Origin: Bordetella ansorpii
GTDB taxonomy: Bacteria > Pseudomonadota > Gammaproteobacteria > Burkholderiales > Burkholderiaceae_B
Direction of reading: 5' to 3'
Assembly (NCBI RefSeq): GCF_900078315.1
Contig: NZ_FKBS01000017.1
Coordinates: 489,649-553,648, forward strand
DNA length: 64,000 bases
The position numbers were made by a program, and so were the translations under genes. Below are positions 47,193 through 55,832 of the stretch, one piece after another. Each line of letters begins with the position of its first letter. The first letter of the stretch is position 1. The notes beneath the pieces were generated by a model. It made no database searches, was not told the origin of the DNA, and was given only the letters and a program-made list of their open reading frames with translations.

Positions 47193-47269
47193 GGCACGGT
47201 AACAATCCGTGCCCCCCATGCGCCCCCAGAGCGGGGCGCGCCGGCCGCCCGGGCTTTGGCCTGGGCGGC
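47193..47269 (+). terminator. Hairpin cluster after Bug gene
   Basis: Three GC-rich hairpins in a row: GGCACGG/CCGTGCC (47193-47213), GCGCCCC/GGGGCGC (47219-47239) and GCCGCCC/GGGCGGC (47244-47269). None has a T run. They probably mark the transcript end before the acyltransferase gene. Confidence 0.45.
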
Positions 47270-47371
47270 TAACAGCTCGAAACAGCAGGCCCGCAACGGG
47301 CGCTGCTAAGGTGAAAGCGGCCCGCATGTGAATCGACTTCCGGTTCGCGCGGCAGCCGCGATCCCGAGCCC

Positions 47372-48382
47372 ATGCCCGCCCTCACCGACCGCTACGCAAG
47401 ACTGGACGCCGCCCGTTGGGTGGCGGCGCTGGCCGTCGTGCTGCTGCACAGCGCCGCGCAGACCGTCTCCGATGCCGCCACTTACGGCAGCAATGCGTGG
47501 CTGGCTGCGAACCTGTACGACTCGGCGGCGCGCTGGTGCGTGCCGGTGTTCGTGATGGTCAGCGGCGCGCTGCTGCTGGATCCTGCCCGCAGCCAGGACA
47601 TCCGCGGCTTCTACAGCCGCCGCGTGGCGCGCATCCTGGCGCCGCTGGCGTTCTGGACGCTGTTCTACCTGGCCTGGCGCACCGCGCTGGACTGGTGGGA
47701 CGACGGCCGGCTGGACTTCTCGTACTGGCCGCGCAAGGTGGCCGAAGGCGCCCCGTACTACCACCTGTGGTACCTGTACATGATCGTGGGCCTGTACCTG
47801 TTCGCGCCGCTGGTCCGCATCCTGTATGCGCGCAGCAGCATCGAAGGCCGCAGGCTGTGGGTGGTCGGCATCCTGGGGGTGGCGATACTGGACGCGCTGT
47901 ACCGGCAGGCACTGGGCATCAGCAGCGGGTTCTTCCTGACGTGGTGCCTGCCCTACCTCGGCTATTTCGTGGCGGGCCGCATGATCTTCGACGGCGAACT
48001 GCGCCTGCCTCGGCCCGGGCTGCTGGCGCTGGGCTGCATCGCGGCCACCGCCGCCGGCGTACACCTGCTGTCGCGCACGGGATCGCTGAACCTGTATTTC
48101 TATGATTATTTCAGTCTGACGGTGCCGCTGATGTCGCTGGCGGCCTTCCAGTGGATCGTGAACTCGCCGCGCATCCCCGCCCTGCCCCAGTTGGCGCCGC
48201 TGACCTTCGGCGTCTACCTGATCCATCCCGTCTTCCTGGACCTGGCCCATCGCGCCGGGCTGTATACAGGCGGCGCCGCGCAAGCCTGGCAATTGCCGCT
48301 GATCGCCGCGGGGGTCTTCGCGCTGTCGGCCGCCCTCAGTTGGTTACTGCGCAAACAGGCGATGACGCGAGCGCTCGTTTGA
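47372..48382 (+). CDS. Acyltransferase family 3 membrane protein
   Basis: A 336-residue membrane protein with about ten hydrophobic segments. The N-terminal block RYARLDAARWVAALAVVLLH carries the conserved Arg and His of the acyltransferase 3 (OafA/WecH) family, and YYHLWYLYMIVGLYLFAPLV is the second family signature. Such proteins O-acetylate surface polysaccharides. No sugar biosynthesis genes are adjacent, so its target is unknown. Confidence 0.9.
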   Translation: MPALTDRYARLDAARWVAALAVVLLHSAAQTVSDAATYGSNAWLAANLYDSAARWCVPVFVMVSGALLLDPARSQDIRGFYSRRVARILAPLAFWTLFYLAWRTALDWWDDGRLDFSYWPRKVAEGAPYYHLWYLYMIVGLYLFAPLVRILYARSSIEGRRLWVVGILGVAILDALYRQALGISSGFFLTWCLPYLGYFVAGRMIFDGELRLPRPGLLALGCIAATAAGVHLLSRTGSLNLYFYDYFSLTVPLMSLAAFQWIVNSPRIPALPQLAPLTFGVYLIHPVFLDLAHRAGLYTGGAAQAWQLPLIAAGVFALSAALSWLLRKQAMTRALV

Positions 48383-48641
48383 AAAAAGCCTGAAGTTTCA
48401 TGACACTGTCATAAAAAGAGTGCGGGCATTTACCCCCCGATTCGGGTACACTCTAGGGTTTGGTATCGGCCAGTCCGATTTTTCTTCGCGCCAGGTAAGC
48501 AGCACGGCACGGGCGAAGCGAGACATATCTACCAAGATTCCTCCCGCTTATCCACGGCACCCACGTCAGCATTGCAACGTGGCCGGGACACCCTTACGCC
48601 GCGTCGCGAGACCTGGCTTTTTGATCCGAGCGGAGGGAATC

Positions 48642-49796
48642 ATGACCGACGTTGGTCGGATGGCACATGTCGTGCCAGCTCGCACCCAGCTTCCTGTCAA
48701 TGCGTATTTTGACGAAGCCCGTTTGGCGCGCGAGCAAGAGCTCATCTTCAAGCAGTCTGCCTTGTATGTCGGTCACGAGAAGCTCGTGCCCGAAGTCGGC
48801 GACTATCGCACTTTGGTCCAGGAGAATGGAGGCCGCGCGCTGGTTCGCAATCAGCAAGGCGTGGAACTCATCTCAAATGTCTGCCGTCACCGCCAGGCAT
48901 TGATGCTTGGCGGCGCCGCGGGCAATGTCAGCGGCAACGTGAACACGCACGGCAGCCTGAAGGGCACGGGCGGCAATATCGTGTGCCCGCTGCACCGCTG
49001 GACCTACAACGATCGCGGCGAACTGCTGGGTGCGCCCCAGTTCGAGGCCACGCCCTGCATGAACCTGCAGCGTTTCCGCCTGCGCGATTGCCACGGCCTG
49101 CTGTTCGAAGGTCCGCGCGATCCGGCCGCCGACCTGGCGCCGCTGTTCGCGCGGCCCGAGTTCGACTTCGGCGACTACGTGCTCGACCACGTTGAAGTGC
49201 ACCAGTGCAACTACAACTGGAAGACGTTCATCGAGGTCTACCTCGAGGACTATCACGTGGGGCCGTTCCACCCGGGCCTGGGCCGCTTCGTCACGTGCGA
49301 CGACCTGAGCTGGGAGTTCTCCGACCAGTACAGCATGCAGCGCGTGGGCGTGCACCAGGCACTGGCGCAGCCGGGCTCGGACGTGTATCGCCAATGGCAC
49401 GACCGCCTGCTGGATTTCCGCGCGGGCAAGGCCCCCGATTTCGGCGCGGTGTGGGTCACGTATTTCCCGACCCACATGATCGAGCTGTATCCGCACGTGC
49501 TGGTGCTGTCGACTCTCTATCCCAAGAGCCCGCAGGAAACCATCAACGTGGTCGAGTTCTACTACCCCGAGGAAATCGTCGCTTTCGAGCGCGAGTTCGT
49601 CGAGGCGCAGCGGGCCGCGTATATGGAGACGGCGATCGAGGACGACGAGATCGCGGAGCGCATGGACGCGGGGCGTCGGGCGCTGATGGAACGCGGCACG
49701 ACGGAAGCCGGGCCTTACCAGTCGCCGATGGAAGACGGCATGCAGCACTTCCACGAGTGGTATCGGAAGGTGATGGGGGAGGAAGAAGGGGCTTGA
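48642..49796 (+). CDS. Rieske [2Fe-2S] aromatic-ring oxygenase alpha subunit
   Basis: A 384-residue oxygenase large subunit. The Rieske centre is NVCRHRQALMLGG (CxH) and NIVCPLHRWTYNDRGELLG (CxxH). The catalytic domain has the mononuclear iron region FIEVYLEDYHVGPFHPGLGR with two His and preceding acidic residues. The ATG at 48642 is behind CGGAGGGAATC. No reductase, ferredoxin or beta subunit gene is nearby, so partners are elsewhere. The Rieske insert is about 20 residues longer than usual (GNVSGNVNTHGSLKGTGG). Substrate unknown. Confidence 0.92.
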   Translation: MTDVGRMAHVVPARTQLPVNAYFDEARLAREQELIFKQSALYVGHEKLVPEVGDYRTLVQENGGRALVRNQQGVELISNVCRHRQALMLGGAAGNVSGNVNTHGSLKGTGGNIVCPLHRWTYNDRGELLGAPQFEATPCMNLQRFRLRDCHGLLFEGPRDPAADLAPLFARPEFDFGDYVLDHVEVHQCNYNWKTFIEVYLEDYHVGPFHPGLGRFVTCDDLSWEFSDQYSMQRVGVHQALAQPGSDVYRQWHDRLLDFRAGKAPDFGAVWVTYFPTHMIELYPHVLVLSTLYPKSPQETINVVEFYYPEEIVAFEREFVEAQRAAYMETAIEDDEIAERMDAGRRALMERGTTEAGPYQSPMEDGMQHFHEWYRKVMGEEEGA

Positions 49797-49872
49797 TATC
49801 TTCTCTATTCGGGAAGGTTTGGGCTTCTTCTTTATTGGCGACGTTTGATTGTTGAAGGGTCGTCATCGTGTT

Positions 49873-50014
49873 CTTGAGGCGTCCTTGTCCATTGGCAGTG
49901 CCCGCGCCGGCCAAGTCGGTCGGCTCGGGCGCGCCACCAGGCGCCCTCGGCCCCGCTGCGCGGGGCTTCCCTCCCTCCAATTGGCCGTCACGGGCACTGC
50001 CAATGGCCAAGGAC
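49873..50014 (+). repeat. Dispersed palindromic element, copy F
   Basis: Arms 49881-49904 and 49991-50014 pair over 24 bp with one mismatch. The core has inner hairpin GCCCCGC-region/GCGGGGC and GCGCGCCACCAGGCGCC. The tail GTTCTTGAGGC lies about 75 bp after the oxygenase stop. The outer end GGACTCACTGCA is shared with copy B. Confidence 0.9.
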
Positions 50015-50211
50015 TCACTGCATCAGCAGGGGCGAGTCCGATTCAACATTTTTCATATCCGGCGCAATGCTGATGGCAGCATCAATGGCTTGCCGGGACC
50101 GAGGCCGTGCGCGGCTTCCTCCCACCATTTGGGGAGCGGTTCATCCGCCTCGCTTGCGCATCGGGGAAGCCGGGAAAGTACTATCACTCCATCATGAATT
50201 CAGGAGCGATG

Positions 50212-50577
50212 ATGACCCGCGCAGCATTCGGCAAAGCCATTCCCGTACTGGCGTCTCTCGACATGAAACGGACGCTCTCGTTCTACGAGTCAATCCTTGG
50301 CTTCGAGACGCGCCATTTTGAAAATGAATCGTATGGCATCGCGGTTCGCGGTGATACCGAACTGCATTTCTGGGCGTGCGACGACAGGAAAATTGCCGAG
50401 AACACGTCCTGCTATCTGCGCGTTCCCGATATCCATGCCGTGCATCGCGAGCTGAGCGCGAAGCTCCCCAAGCTTGGACAGGTGGTGCAAACGGCCTGGG
50501 GCATGGATGAGCTTTACATCCTCGACCCTGATGGCAATCTGATCAAGTTCGGACAGGAAAGGCTGGCTGCCAAATGA
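50212..50577 (+). CDS. VOC-family protein (glyoxalase/bleomycin-resistance type)
   Basis: A 121-residue protein. The start at 50212 (MTRAAFGKAIPVLASLDMKR) is chosen because AGGAG lies 5 nt before it; ATGs at 50194 and 50209 are alternatives. PVLASLDMKRTLSFYESILG and DELYILDPDGNLIKFGQE form the two beta-alpha-beta-beta-beta modules, and length matches bleomycin-binding-type proteins. Antibiotic binding is not shown. It is enclosed by palindromic copies F and G. Confidence 0.88.
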   Translation: MTRAAFGKAIPVLASLDMKRTLSFYESILGFETRHFENESYGIAVRGDTELHFWACDDRKIAENTSCYLRVPDIHAVHRELSAKLPKLGQVVQTAWGMDELYILDPDGNLIKFGQERLAAK

Positions 50578-50674
50578 CGGCATCGCCCTTCGCTATTGAC
50601 GAAGCACGTCCGTCAGATGAACATCGCTGCTCGACCAGGCAATGATTACGACGCGACGGATTGTCGATGTTGCA

Positions 50675-50820
50675 GCCGCAGGCCGTCATGCGGGGCCGTG
50701 CCGGCCAATTGGAGGAGGGGCAGTCTCGCGCAGCGAGACCGAGGGCGCCTGATGGCGCGCCCGAGCCCGACGACTTGGCCGGCGCGGCCCCGCATGACGG
50801 CCTGCGGCGGTCCAAGAACA
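50675..50820 (-). repeat. Dispersed palindromic element, copy G
   Basis: Arms 50675-50702 and 50781-50808 form a 28-bp inverted repeat with one mismatch. The inner hairpin is GTCTCGC-GCA-GCGAGAC, a paired change compared with GTCCCGC/GCGGGAC in copy C. The tail GGTCCAAGAACACC faces the stop of the minus-strand FAD oxidoreductase gene. Confidence 0.92.
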
Positions 50821-50837
50821 CCAAAAACCTCCGCATC

Positions 50838-50900
50838 AAAAAAAGAAACGCCCGAGAAAATCAGAGACATCACAAATGTGATATTCCAATCACCTCGGGC
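50838..50900 (-). terminator. Terminator of the AEP operon
   Basis: On the minus strand GCCCGAG and CTCGGGC enclose an inner ATCACA/TGTGAT hairpin, and the outer stem is followed by GTTTCTTTTTTTT. It begins 23 bp after the FAD oxidoreductase stop. Confidence 0.75.
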
Positions 50901-50922
50901 ATCACAAGATGACAGAAAACCG

Positions 50923-52050
50923 TCAACCAAGCACTGCGGCCACCGCGTTCTCGCCAATCGCCAATCCCACCGTCATGCCGACGCCCGAGTGCATCACCGA
51001 CACCGTCGTCTGCGCATCGGCCTGAAGCACCGAGAAAGGCGCCGGACCATGCGCCCCGTACACCCCTTGCCAACGCTCGACCACCTTCAACCGGCAGGCC
51101 AGGGTCTGCTCGGCCAGATCCAGCATCATGTTGTCGACGTCTTCCGCATTGAACGGCGAGGCGTCCACGCCATACGCGTGCGAATCGCCGATGATCAGTT
51201 CGCCATACGGCGTGGGGCTGATCAGCAGGTGGATGCCGTTGTCCAGCAGTTCCGGATGCTGCTCCTGCAGCGTCGCGCGCAACACCTGCGCCGACGGCAG
51301 ATCCGACCAGGCGCCGTAGTGCACGCATGACAGGCCCGTCAGCAGCGGACGGTCCAGCTCGAAGGCATGCCTCTCGAACTGCACGCGCAGCATCTGCAGG
51401 CGCGAGACCTCCAGGTTCAGCGGCGCGAACAGCTCGGGATACAGCGTCAGGTAGTCATGGCCCGGGCACACGAAGACGTGCCTGGCACGCAATGTACCGG
51501 ACGAGGTGTGGACCTCGCCGCCCGCCGCCGCGCGCGCCAGCGTGGCGGTTTCGAAATGCACGCCCATGTCGTTGGCCAGGTAGGCCGTGATCGTGGGCAG
51601 CGTTTCGCGCGAATAGACCTGCAGGTCGTCCAGGCCGCGCAGCGCGGCGCGGTGGTGGCCCAGGCGGCCGCCGAACAGGCCGGCCAGTTCGCGGCCCGTC
51701 AGCATTTCCGCACGATAGCCTTCGGCGTCCAGGCGCGTGGCCATGAACTCCTGCAGCACGTCCTCTTCCTGCGCCGTGCGCGCCACCACCAGGCTGCCGT
51801 TGGCACGCACGTGGAAGCCCGCCTTGCCGGCCAGTTGCAGCCACAGTTCGCGCGCCTGCCGGGCGTGCCGGGCCATCAGGCCAGGCGCCTGGCCCGTGAC
51901 CAGCACCTGGCCGAAATTGCGCACGGTGGCGCCATGCGCCTGGCGGCTGCGCTCCACCACGGCTACCGACAGCCCACGGCGCGCCGCGGCCCAGGCGTGG
52001 GCGATGCCGAGAATGCCGGCGCCGACCACCACTACGTCATACGTCTTCAT
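50923..52050 (-). CDS. FAD-dependent oxidoreductase of AEP cluster
   Basis: A 375-residue DAO-family flavoprotein. The Rossmann motif YDVVVVGAGILGIAHAWAAA starts at residue 4, ERSRQAHGATVRNFGQVLVT follows, and VMHSGVGMTVGLAIGENAVA closes the FAD site. It matches the flavoprotein group found in phosphonate clusters (TIGR03364 type). Related enzymes are reported to oxidise AEP or its N-methyl form to phosphonoacetaldehyde; I recall the name PbfD. Its start overlaps the stop of the binding-protein gene by 4 bp. Last gene of the leftward operon that begins at 56901. Confidence 0.88.
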   Translation of the reverse strand: MKTYDVVVVGAGILGIAHAWAAARRGLSVAVVERSRQAHGATVRNFGQVLVTGQAPGLMARHARQARELWLQLAGKAGFHVRANGSLVVARTAQEEDVLQEFMATRLDAEGYRAEMLTGRELAGLFGGRLGHHRAALRGLDDLQVYSRETLPTITAYLANDMGVHFETATLARAAAGGEVHTSSGTLRARHVFVCPGHDYLTLYPELFAPLNLEVSRLQMLRVQFERHAFELDRPLLTGLSCVHYGAWSDLPSAQVLRATLQEQHPELLDNGIHLLISPTPYGELIIGDSHAYGVDASPFNAEDVDNMMLDLAEQTLACRLKVVERWQGVYGAHGPAPFSVLQADAQTTVSVMHSGVGMTVGLAIGENAVAAVLG

Positions 52051-53069
52051 TTTTTCTTGGGCTCGGACTTGCCGTCGTAGCGCTTCGTCCACTCGGCCAG
52101 GATCTTGTCGCGGTTGGAGGCAGCCCACACGAAGTCGTTCTTGATCATGCGGTTGCCCAGGTCCTTCGGCAGGTTGGGGTTCGACGTGGCCACCGACGGG
52201 ATCGCCAGCACGGCGAAGTTGGTCTTGTACAGCTCGTTGGCCTCGCGGCTGGCGGAGAAGTCGGCCAGCTTCTTGGCGGCGTCCAGGTTCTTGGTGCCCT
52301 TCATGATGGCGGTGGCTTCGACTTCCCAGCCCAGGCCTTCCGAGGGGAACACGGGCTCGATCGGCGCGCCGTCGGCCTTCAGCTTGGCGGCACGGTAATC
52401 GAACGACACACCGATCGGGAACTCACCCGCGGCGGCCATGTTGCAAGGCTTGGAACCCGAGTGCGTGTAGCTGCCGATATTCTTGTGCAGGGCATCCATG
52501 AACGCCCAGCCCTTGTCTTCACCGAAGATCTGCAGCCAGGCGCTGACGTCCAGGAAACCCGTGCCCGACGAGGCCGGGTTCGGCATGACGATCTTGCCCG
52601 CGTACACCGGCTTGGTCAGATCCTGCCACGAGGTGGGCATGGGCAGGTTCTGCTTCTTGGCTTCGATGGTGTTCACGCAGACGGCGGCGGCGAAGGCATC
52701 CATGCCAACCCACGACGGCGTGGCGGCGGCGTCGCGCATCTTGGCGTCGATCTGGTCCAGGCCCTTGGGGGCGTAGGGTTCCAGCATGCCTTCCTTGGCC
52801 ATCAGGCCCAGCGAAGTGCCGGCCAGGCCCCAGATCACGTCGGCCTTGGGGTTGTTTTTCTCGGCCAGCAGCTTGGCCGTGACGATGCCGGTGGAGTCGC
52901 GCACCCACTGGATCTTGATGTCGGGGTTGGCCTTCTCGAAGGCGGCCTGGTAGGCCTTGATCTGGTCGGCTTCCAGGGCGGTGTAGACGGTCAGCGTCGT
53001 CTCGGCGGCGGCGGCACTGCTGAGGCCGGCCAACGCCAGGGCGGCCAGGGTAAGGGTGTATCGCTTCAT
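52047..53069 (-). CDS. phnS: 2-aminoethylphosphonate ABC substrate-binding protein
   Basis: A 340-residue periplasmic receptor. The ATG at 53069 opens a signal peptide (MKRYTLTLAALALAGLSSAA). TLTVYTALEADQIKAYQAAF, KADVIWGLAGTSLGLMAKEG and MPNPASSGTGFLDVSAWLQI match the iron-binding-protein-like AEP receptors (PhnS2 type). It lies between phnX and the FAD oxidoreductase, so ligand and pathway agree. Confidence 0.9.
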   Translation of the reverse strand: MKRYTLTLAALALAGLSSAAAAETTLTVYTALEADQIKAYQAAFEKANPDIKIQWVRDSTGIVTAKLLAEKNNPKADVIWGLAGTSLGLMAKEGMLEPYAPKGLDQIDAKMRDAAATPSWVGMDAFAAAVCVNTIEAKKQNLPMPTSWQDLTKPVYAGKIVMPNPASSGTGFLDVSAWLQIFGEDKGWAFMDALHKNIGSYTHSGSKPCNMAAAGEFPIGVSFDYRAAKLKADGAPIEPVFPSEGLGWEVEATAIMKGTKNLDAAKKLADFSASREANELYKTNFAVLAIPSVATSNPNLPKDLGNRMIKNDFVWAASNRDKILAEWTKRYDGKSEPKKK

Positions 53070-53195
53070 GGGTAACTCCTGCGGAGGTTTGTTGTAGGTG
53101 CAGCGAAAGATCGGGCCGCGCCATCGGCTTTCCGCCCCTGCGTGGCGAGCAGGCCACGCAGGGGCATCGGCCATACGGCAGCCCCCGTACGAAAA

Positions 53196-54026
53196 TCAGC
53201 AGTGTTGCGGCCGGTCGCCGGCCGCCAGGCGTGCGGCGATCTGCGCCAGCACGTCGGGCAGGTCGCGGATGGTGTCGATCAGGTAATGCGGCGCGGCGGT
53301 GTCCAGTTCGGCGCGGGCACGCTGGCGCGCGGCCTCGCGGCCGGCCTCGTCCAGCGCCTCGTATTCCTCCAGGGACAGTCCGGCGGCATTGCCCGACAGC
53401 AGCAGCCCCACCGTCCACATGCCGGCGCGGCGGCCTTCCTCGATGCCGGGCGCGGTGTCGTCGACCTTCACGCAGCCAGCCACGTCGGCCAGGCCCATCA
53501 GCACGACGTTGCGCAGCGCCATGCCGGGCGCGGGCCGCGCGCGCGGCACGTCGTCGCTGGCCACCACGCAGTCGGGCCGGATGCCCGCGGGCTCGGCGCC
53601 CTCGCGCACGTGGCGCATGACGACATCCGGATAGCCCGAGCACGAGCCCAGCTTCAGGCCCTGCGCGCGCAGCGTGCGCAGCACGTCGGCCGCGCCGGGA
53701 ATGGGCGCGGAATACTGCGCCACCTTGGCCACCTGCATGGGCAGGAAGCGCTCGTAGATGGCGGTGACGTCGTCATCGGTGGGCGTGCGGCCGAAACGTT
53801 CGCGGTACTGGCCGGCGATGCCGGGGTCGTTGCACAGCGTGCGGATGTGGTCCCACTTGCCCATGCCCATCGGGCCGCGCGCCTGCTGCAGCGTGACGGT
53901 CATGCCGAACTCGGCGAAGGCATCGACGAACACGCGCGTGGGCGCGAAGGATCCGAAGTCCACCAGGGTGCCAGCCCAGTCGAAGATCACCGCCTCCAGG
54001 CGGACGGGCAGTTGCGTTTGGGTCAT
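53196..54026 (-). CDS. phnX: Phosphonoacetaldehyde hydrolase
   Basis: A 276-residue HAD-family enzyme that splits phosphonoacetaldehyde into acetaldehyde and phosphate. The nucleophile Asp is in [20 protein letters not shown], the Schiff-base Lys in [20 protein letters not shown], and the late HAD motif in [20 protein letters not shown]. It is followed after 126 bp by the binding protein gene. It ends the AEP breakdown route here. Confidence 0.95.
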   Translation of the reverse strand: MTQTQLPVRLEAVIFDWAGTLVDFGSFAPTRVFVDAFAEFGMTVTLQQARGPMGMGKWDHIRTLCNDPGIAGQYRERFGRTPTDDDVTAIYERFLPMQVAKVAQYSAPIPGAADVLRTLRAQGLKLGSCSGYPDVVMRHVREGAEPAGIRPDCVVASDDVPRARPAPGMALRNVVLMGLADVAGCVKVDDTAPGIEEGRRAGMWTVGLLLSGNAAGLSLEEYEALDEAGREAARQRARAELDTAAPHYLIDTIRDLPDVLAQIAARLAAGDRPQHC

Positions 54027-54041
54027 GTCAAAAAAGCCTTT

Positions 54042-55832
54042 TCAGGAAAGAGCCGGACGGCGCCAGGCCTGGCTGCGCGCCACCAGCGCGCGGCTGGCCA
54101 GGTGCAGCAGCAAGGCGGCCACGGCCGAGGTGGCCATGATGACCGTGCACATCGCCGCGGCCGGTCCGATGAAACCCGCGTCGTCCATGTTCAGCACGGC
54201 CACTGAGGCCAGCACGGTTTGCGGGCTGTAGAGAAACACCACGGCCGACACGGTGGTCATGGCCGAAATGAAGAGATAGCGGGCGGTGTCGATCACCGCG
54301 GGCAGGCACATCGGCAACGTGACGCGCAGGAAGGTGACGGGCGCCGGCACCTTCAGGGACGCCGATGCCGCCTCGAACTCCGGATCCAGCGCATTCAGCG
54401 CGGTGGTCGCCGTCAGGTGCGCGCTGGTGTAGAAGTGCACGACGGAGCACGCCACCAACAGGGCCATCGTGCCGTACAGCGGCGCCAGCGGATTGGCCGG
54501 ATGATTGAAGAAGAAGATGTAGCCCAGGCCCAGCACCAGGCCGGGGACGGCCATGGGCGTCAGCGCCAGGGCGCGGGTCACGCCGCGCAAGGCCTGCGCC
54601 GGCCGGCGGCGCGCGGGCAGCTTCTCCAGCAGCCACGCCCCCGTGAACACCAACGCGGTGCCCAGTACGGCCGTCCAGCACGCCATCTGGACGCTGTTGC
54701 GCCAGGCCAGCCAGCCGCCGCCGTCCATGTTGTCGAAGTCGTACGAACGCAGTCCCAGCGACAGGTTGTACGGCCACATCTTCACGAACGAGGCCCAGAC
54801 CGCCACGCCGACGATGCCGACGATGACCAGCGCCAGCACGGCCAGCAGCGCCAGGAAGCCCGCGTCGCGGCCACGGTTGGGCCCGGGCGCATAGGGTTGG
54901 GCGCGGCCAGTGAGCGAGGCGCCGGCGCGCGCGCGCAGGTGGCGGTCGCACAGGAAGGTCAGTACCGCGGGCACCAGCAGCAGGATGCCGATGGCCGCTC
55001 CCTTGGCAAAATTCTGCTGCCCCACCACCGCCTTGTAGGCCTCCATGGCCAGCACGTTGTAGTCGCCGCCCACCACCTTGGGCACGCCGAAGTCGGTGAC
55101 AGTCAGCGTGAACACCAGGCAGCAGGCCGAGAACACGGCGTAGCGCGTGCCGGGCAGGGTCACCGTCCAGAAGGTGCGCAGCGGGCCCGCGCCCATGGCG
55201 CGCGCCGCGTCGTACAGCCGGCCATCGGCCAGGCTCAGGCCCGTCAGCAGGATCATCAGCGCATGCGGGAAGGTGTAGAAGGCCTCGCCCACCACGATGC
55301 CCCAGAAGCCATAGATGGTCTGTCCTCCCGCCAGCGCCTTCAGCAAGCCCTGGTTGCCCAGCAGGTAGATCAGGGCAATGCCCGGCAGCAGCGACGGCGC
55401 CAGCAGCGGCAACAGGGCCGCCAGCCGCAGCGCGCCCTTGCCCGGGATGCGGGTGCGCGCCAGGCCGTAGGCGTAGGCATAGGCGCACGGCACCACCAGC
55501 AGCACGGTGGTGGCGCCCACCATCAGGCTGCGGCCGACCATGCCCAGGAAGGCGGCGTCGGCGACGATGTCCACGATCACGGCCGCGCCCGCCTCGCCGC
55601 CGAAGGCACGCAGCAGGATGGCGACCAGCGGCAAGGCCAGGAACAGCGCCAGCAGCAGCGCGTAGACCGACTGCCCGGCGGGCGTGCCCAGGCGCGAGGC
55701 CCAGCCTGGCAGCGGACGGCGGGCGGGAACCGCCCCGCCCTGCCCCGCCAGGGCAACAGGCTTCGATGCCGTGGCGCCTGCCATCAAGGGCGGCATGGGC
55801 GTGGCGTGCGCGGCGGGTTGGGAATCAAGCAT
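54042..55832 (-). CDS. AEP ABC transporter permease (fused two-domain)
   Basis: A 596-residue inner-membrane permease with about twelve hydrophobic segments, two complete permease domains in one chain as in FbpB-like and PhnU2-type proteins. The two docking loops are in LYDAARAMGAGPLRTFWTVT and FEAASASLKVPAPVTFLRVT. The ATG at 55832 overlaps the ATPase gene end by 8 bp. It is 15 bp upstream of phnX. Confidence 0.92.
   Translation of the reverse strand: MLDSQPAAHATPMPPLMAGATASKPVALAGQGGAVPARRPLPGWASRLGTPAGQSVYALLLALFLALPLVAILLRAFGGEAGAAVIVDIVADAAFLGMVGRSLMVGATTVLLVVPCAYAYAYGLARTRIPGKGALRLAALLPLLAPSLLPGIALIYLLGNQGLLKALAGGQTIYGFWGIVVGEAFYTFPHALMILLTGLSLADGRLYDAARAMGAGPLRTFWTVTLPGTRYAVFSACCLVFTLTVTDFGVPKVVGGDYNVLAMEAYKAVVGQQNFAKGAAIGILLLVPAVLTFLCDRHLRARAGASLTGRAQPYAPGPNRGRDAGFLALLAVLALVIVGIVGVAVWASFVKMWPYNLSLGLRSYDFDNMDGGGWLAWRNSVQMACWTAVLGTALVFTGAWLLEKLPARRRPAQALRGVTRALALTPMAVPGLVLGLGYIFFFNHPANPLAPLYGTMALLVACSVVHFYTSAHLTATTALNALDPEFEAASASLKVPAPVTFLRVTLPMCLPAVIDTARYLFISAMTTVSAVVFLYSPQTVLASVAVLNMDDAGFIGPAAAMCTVIMATSAVAALLLHLASRALVARSQAWRRPALS

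Noticed and set aside
48395-48412. A Pho-box-like pair GTTTCAT-GACA-CTGTCAT
   Set aside because: Only one half is a full match, and it lies about 35 bp from any -10-like hexamer and 230 bp from the oxygenase gene. It is not near the AEP operon.
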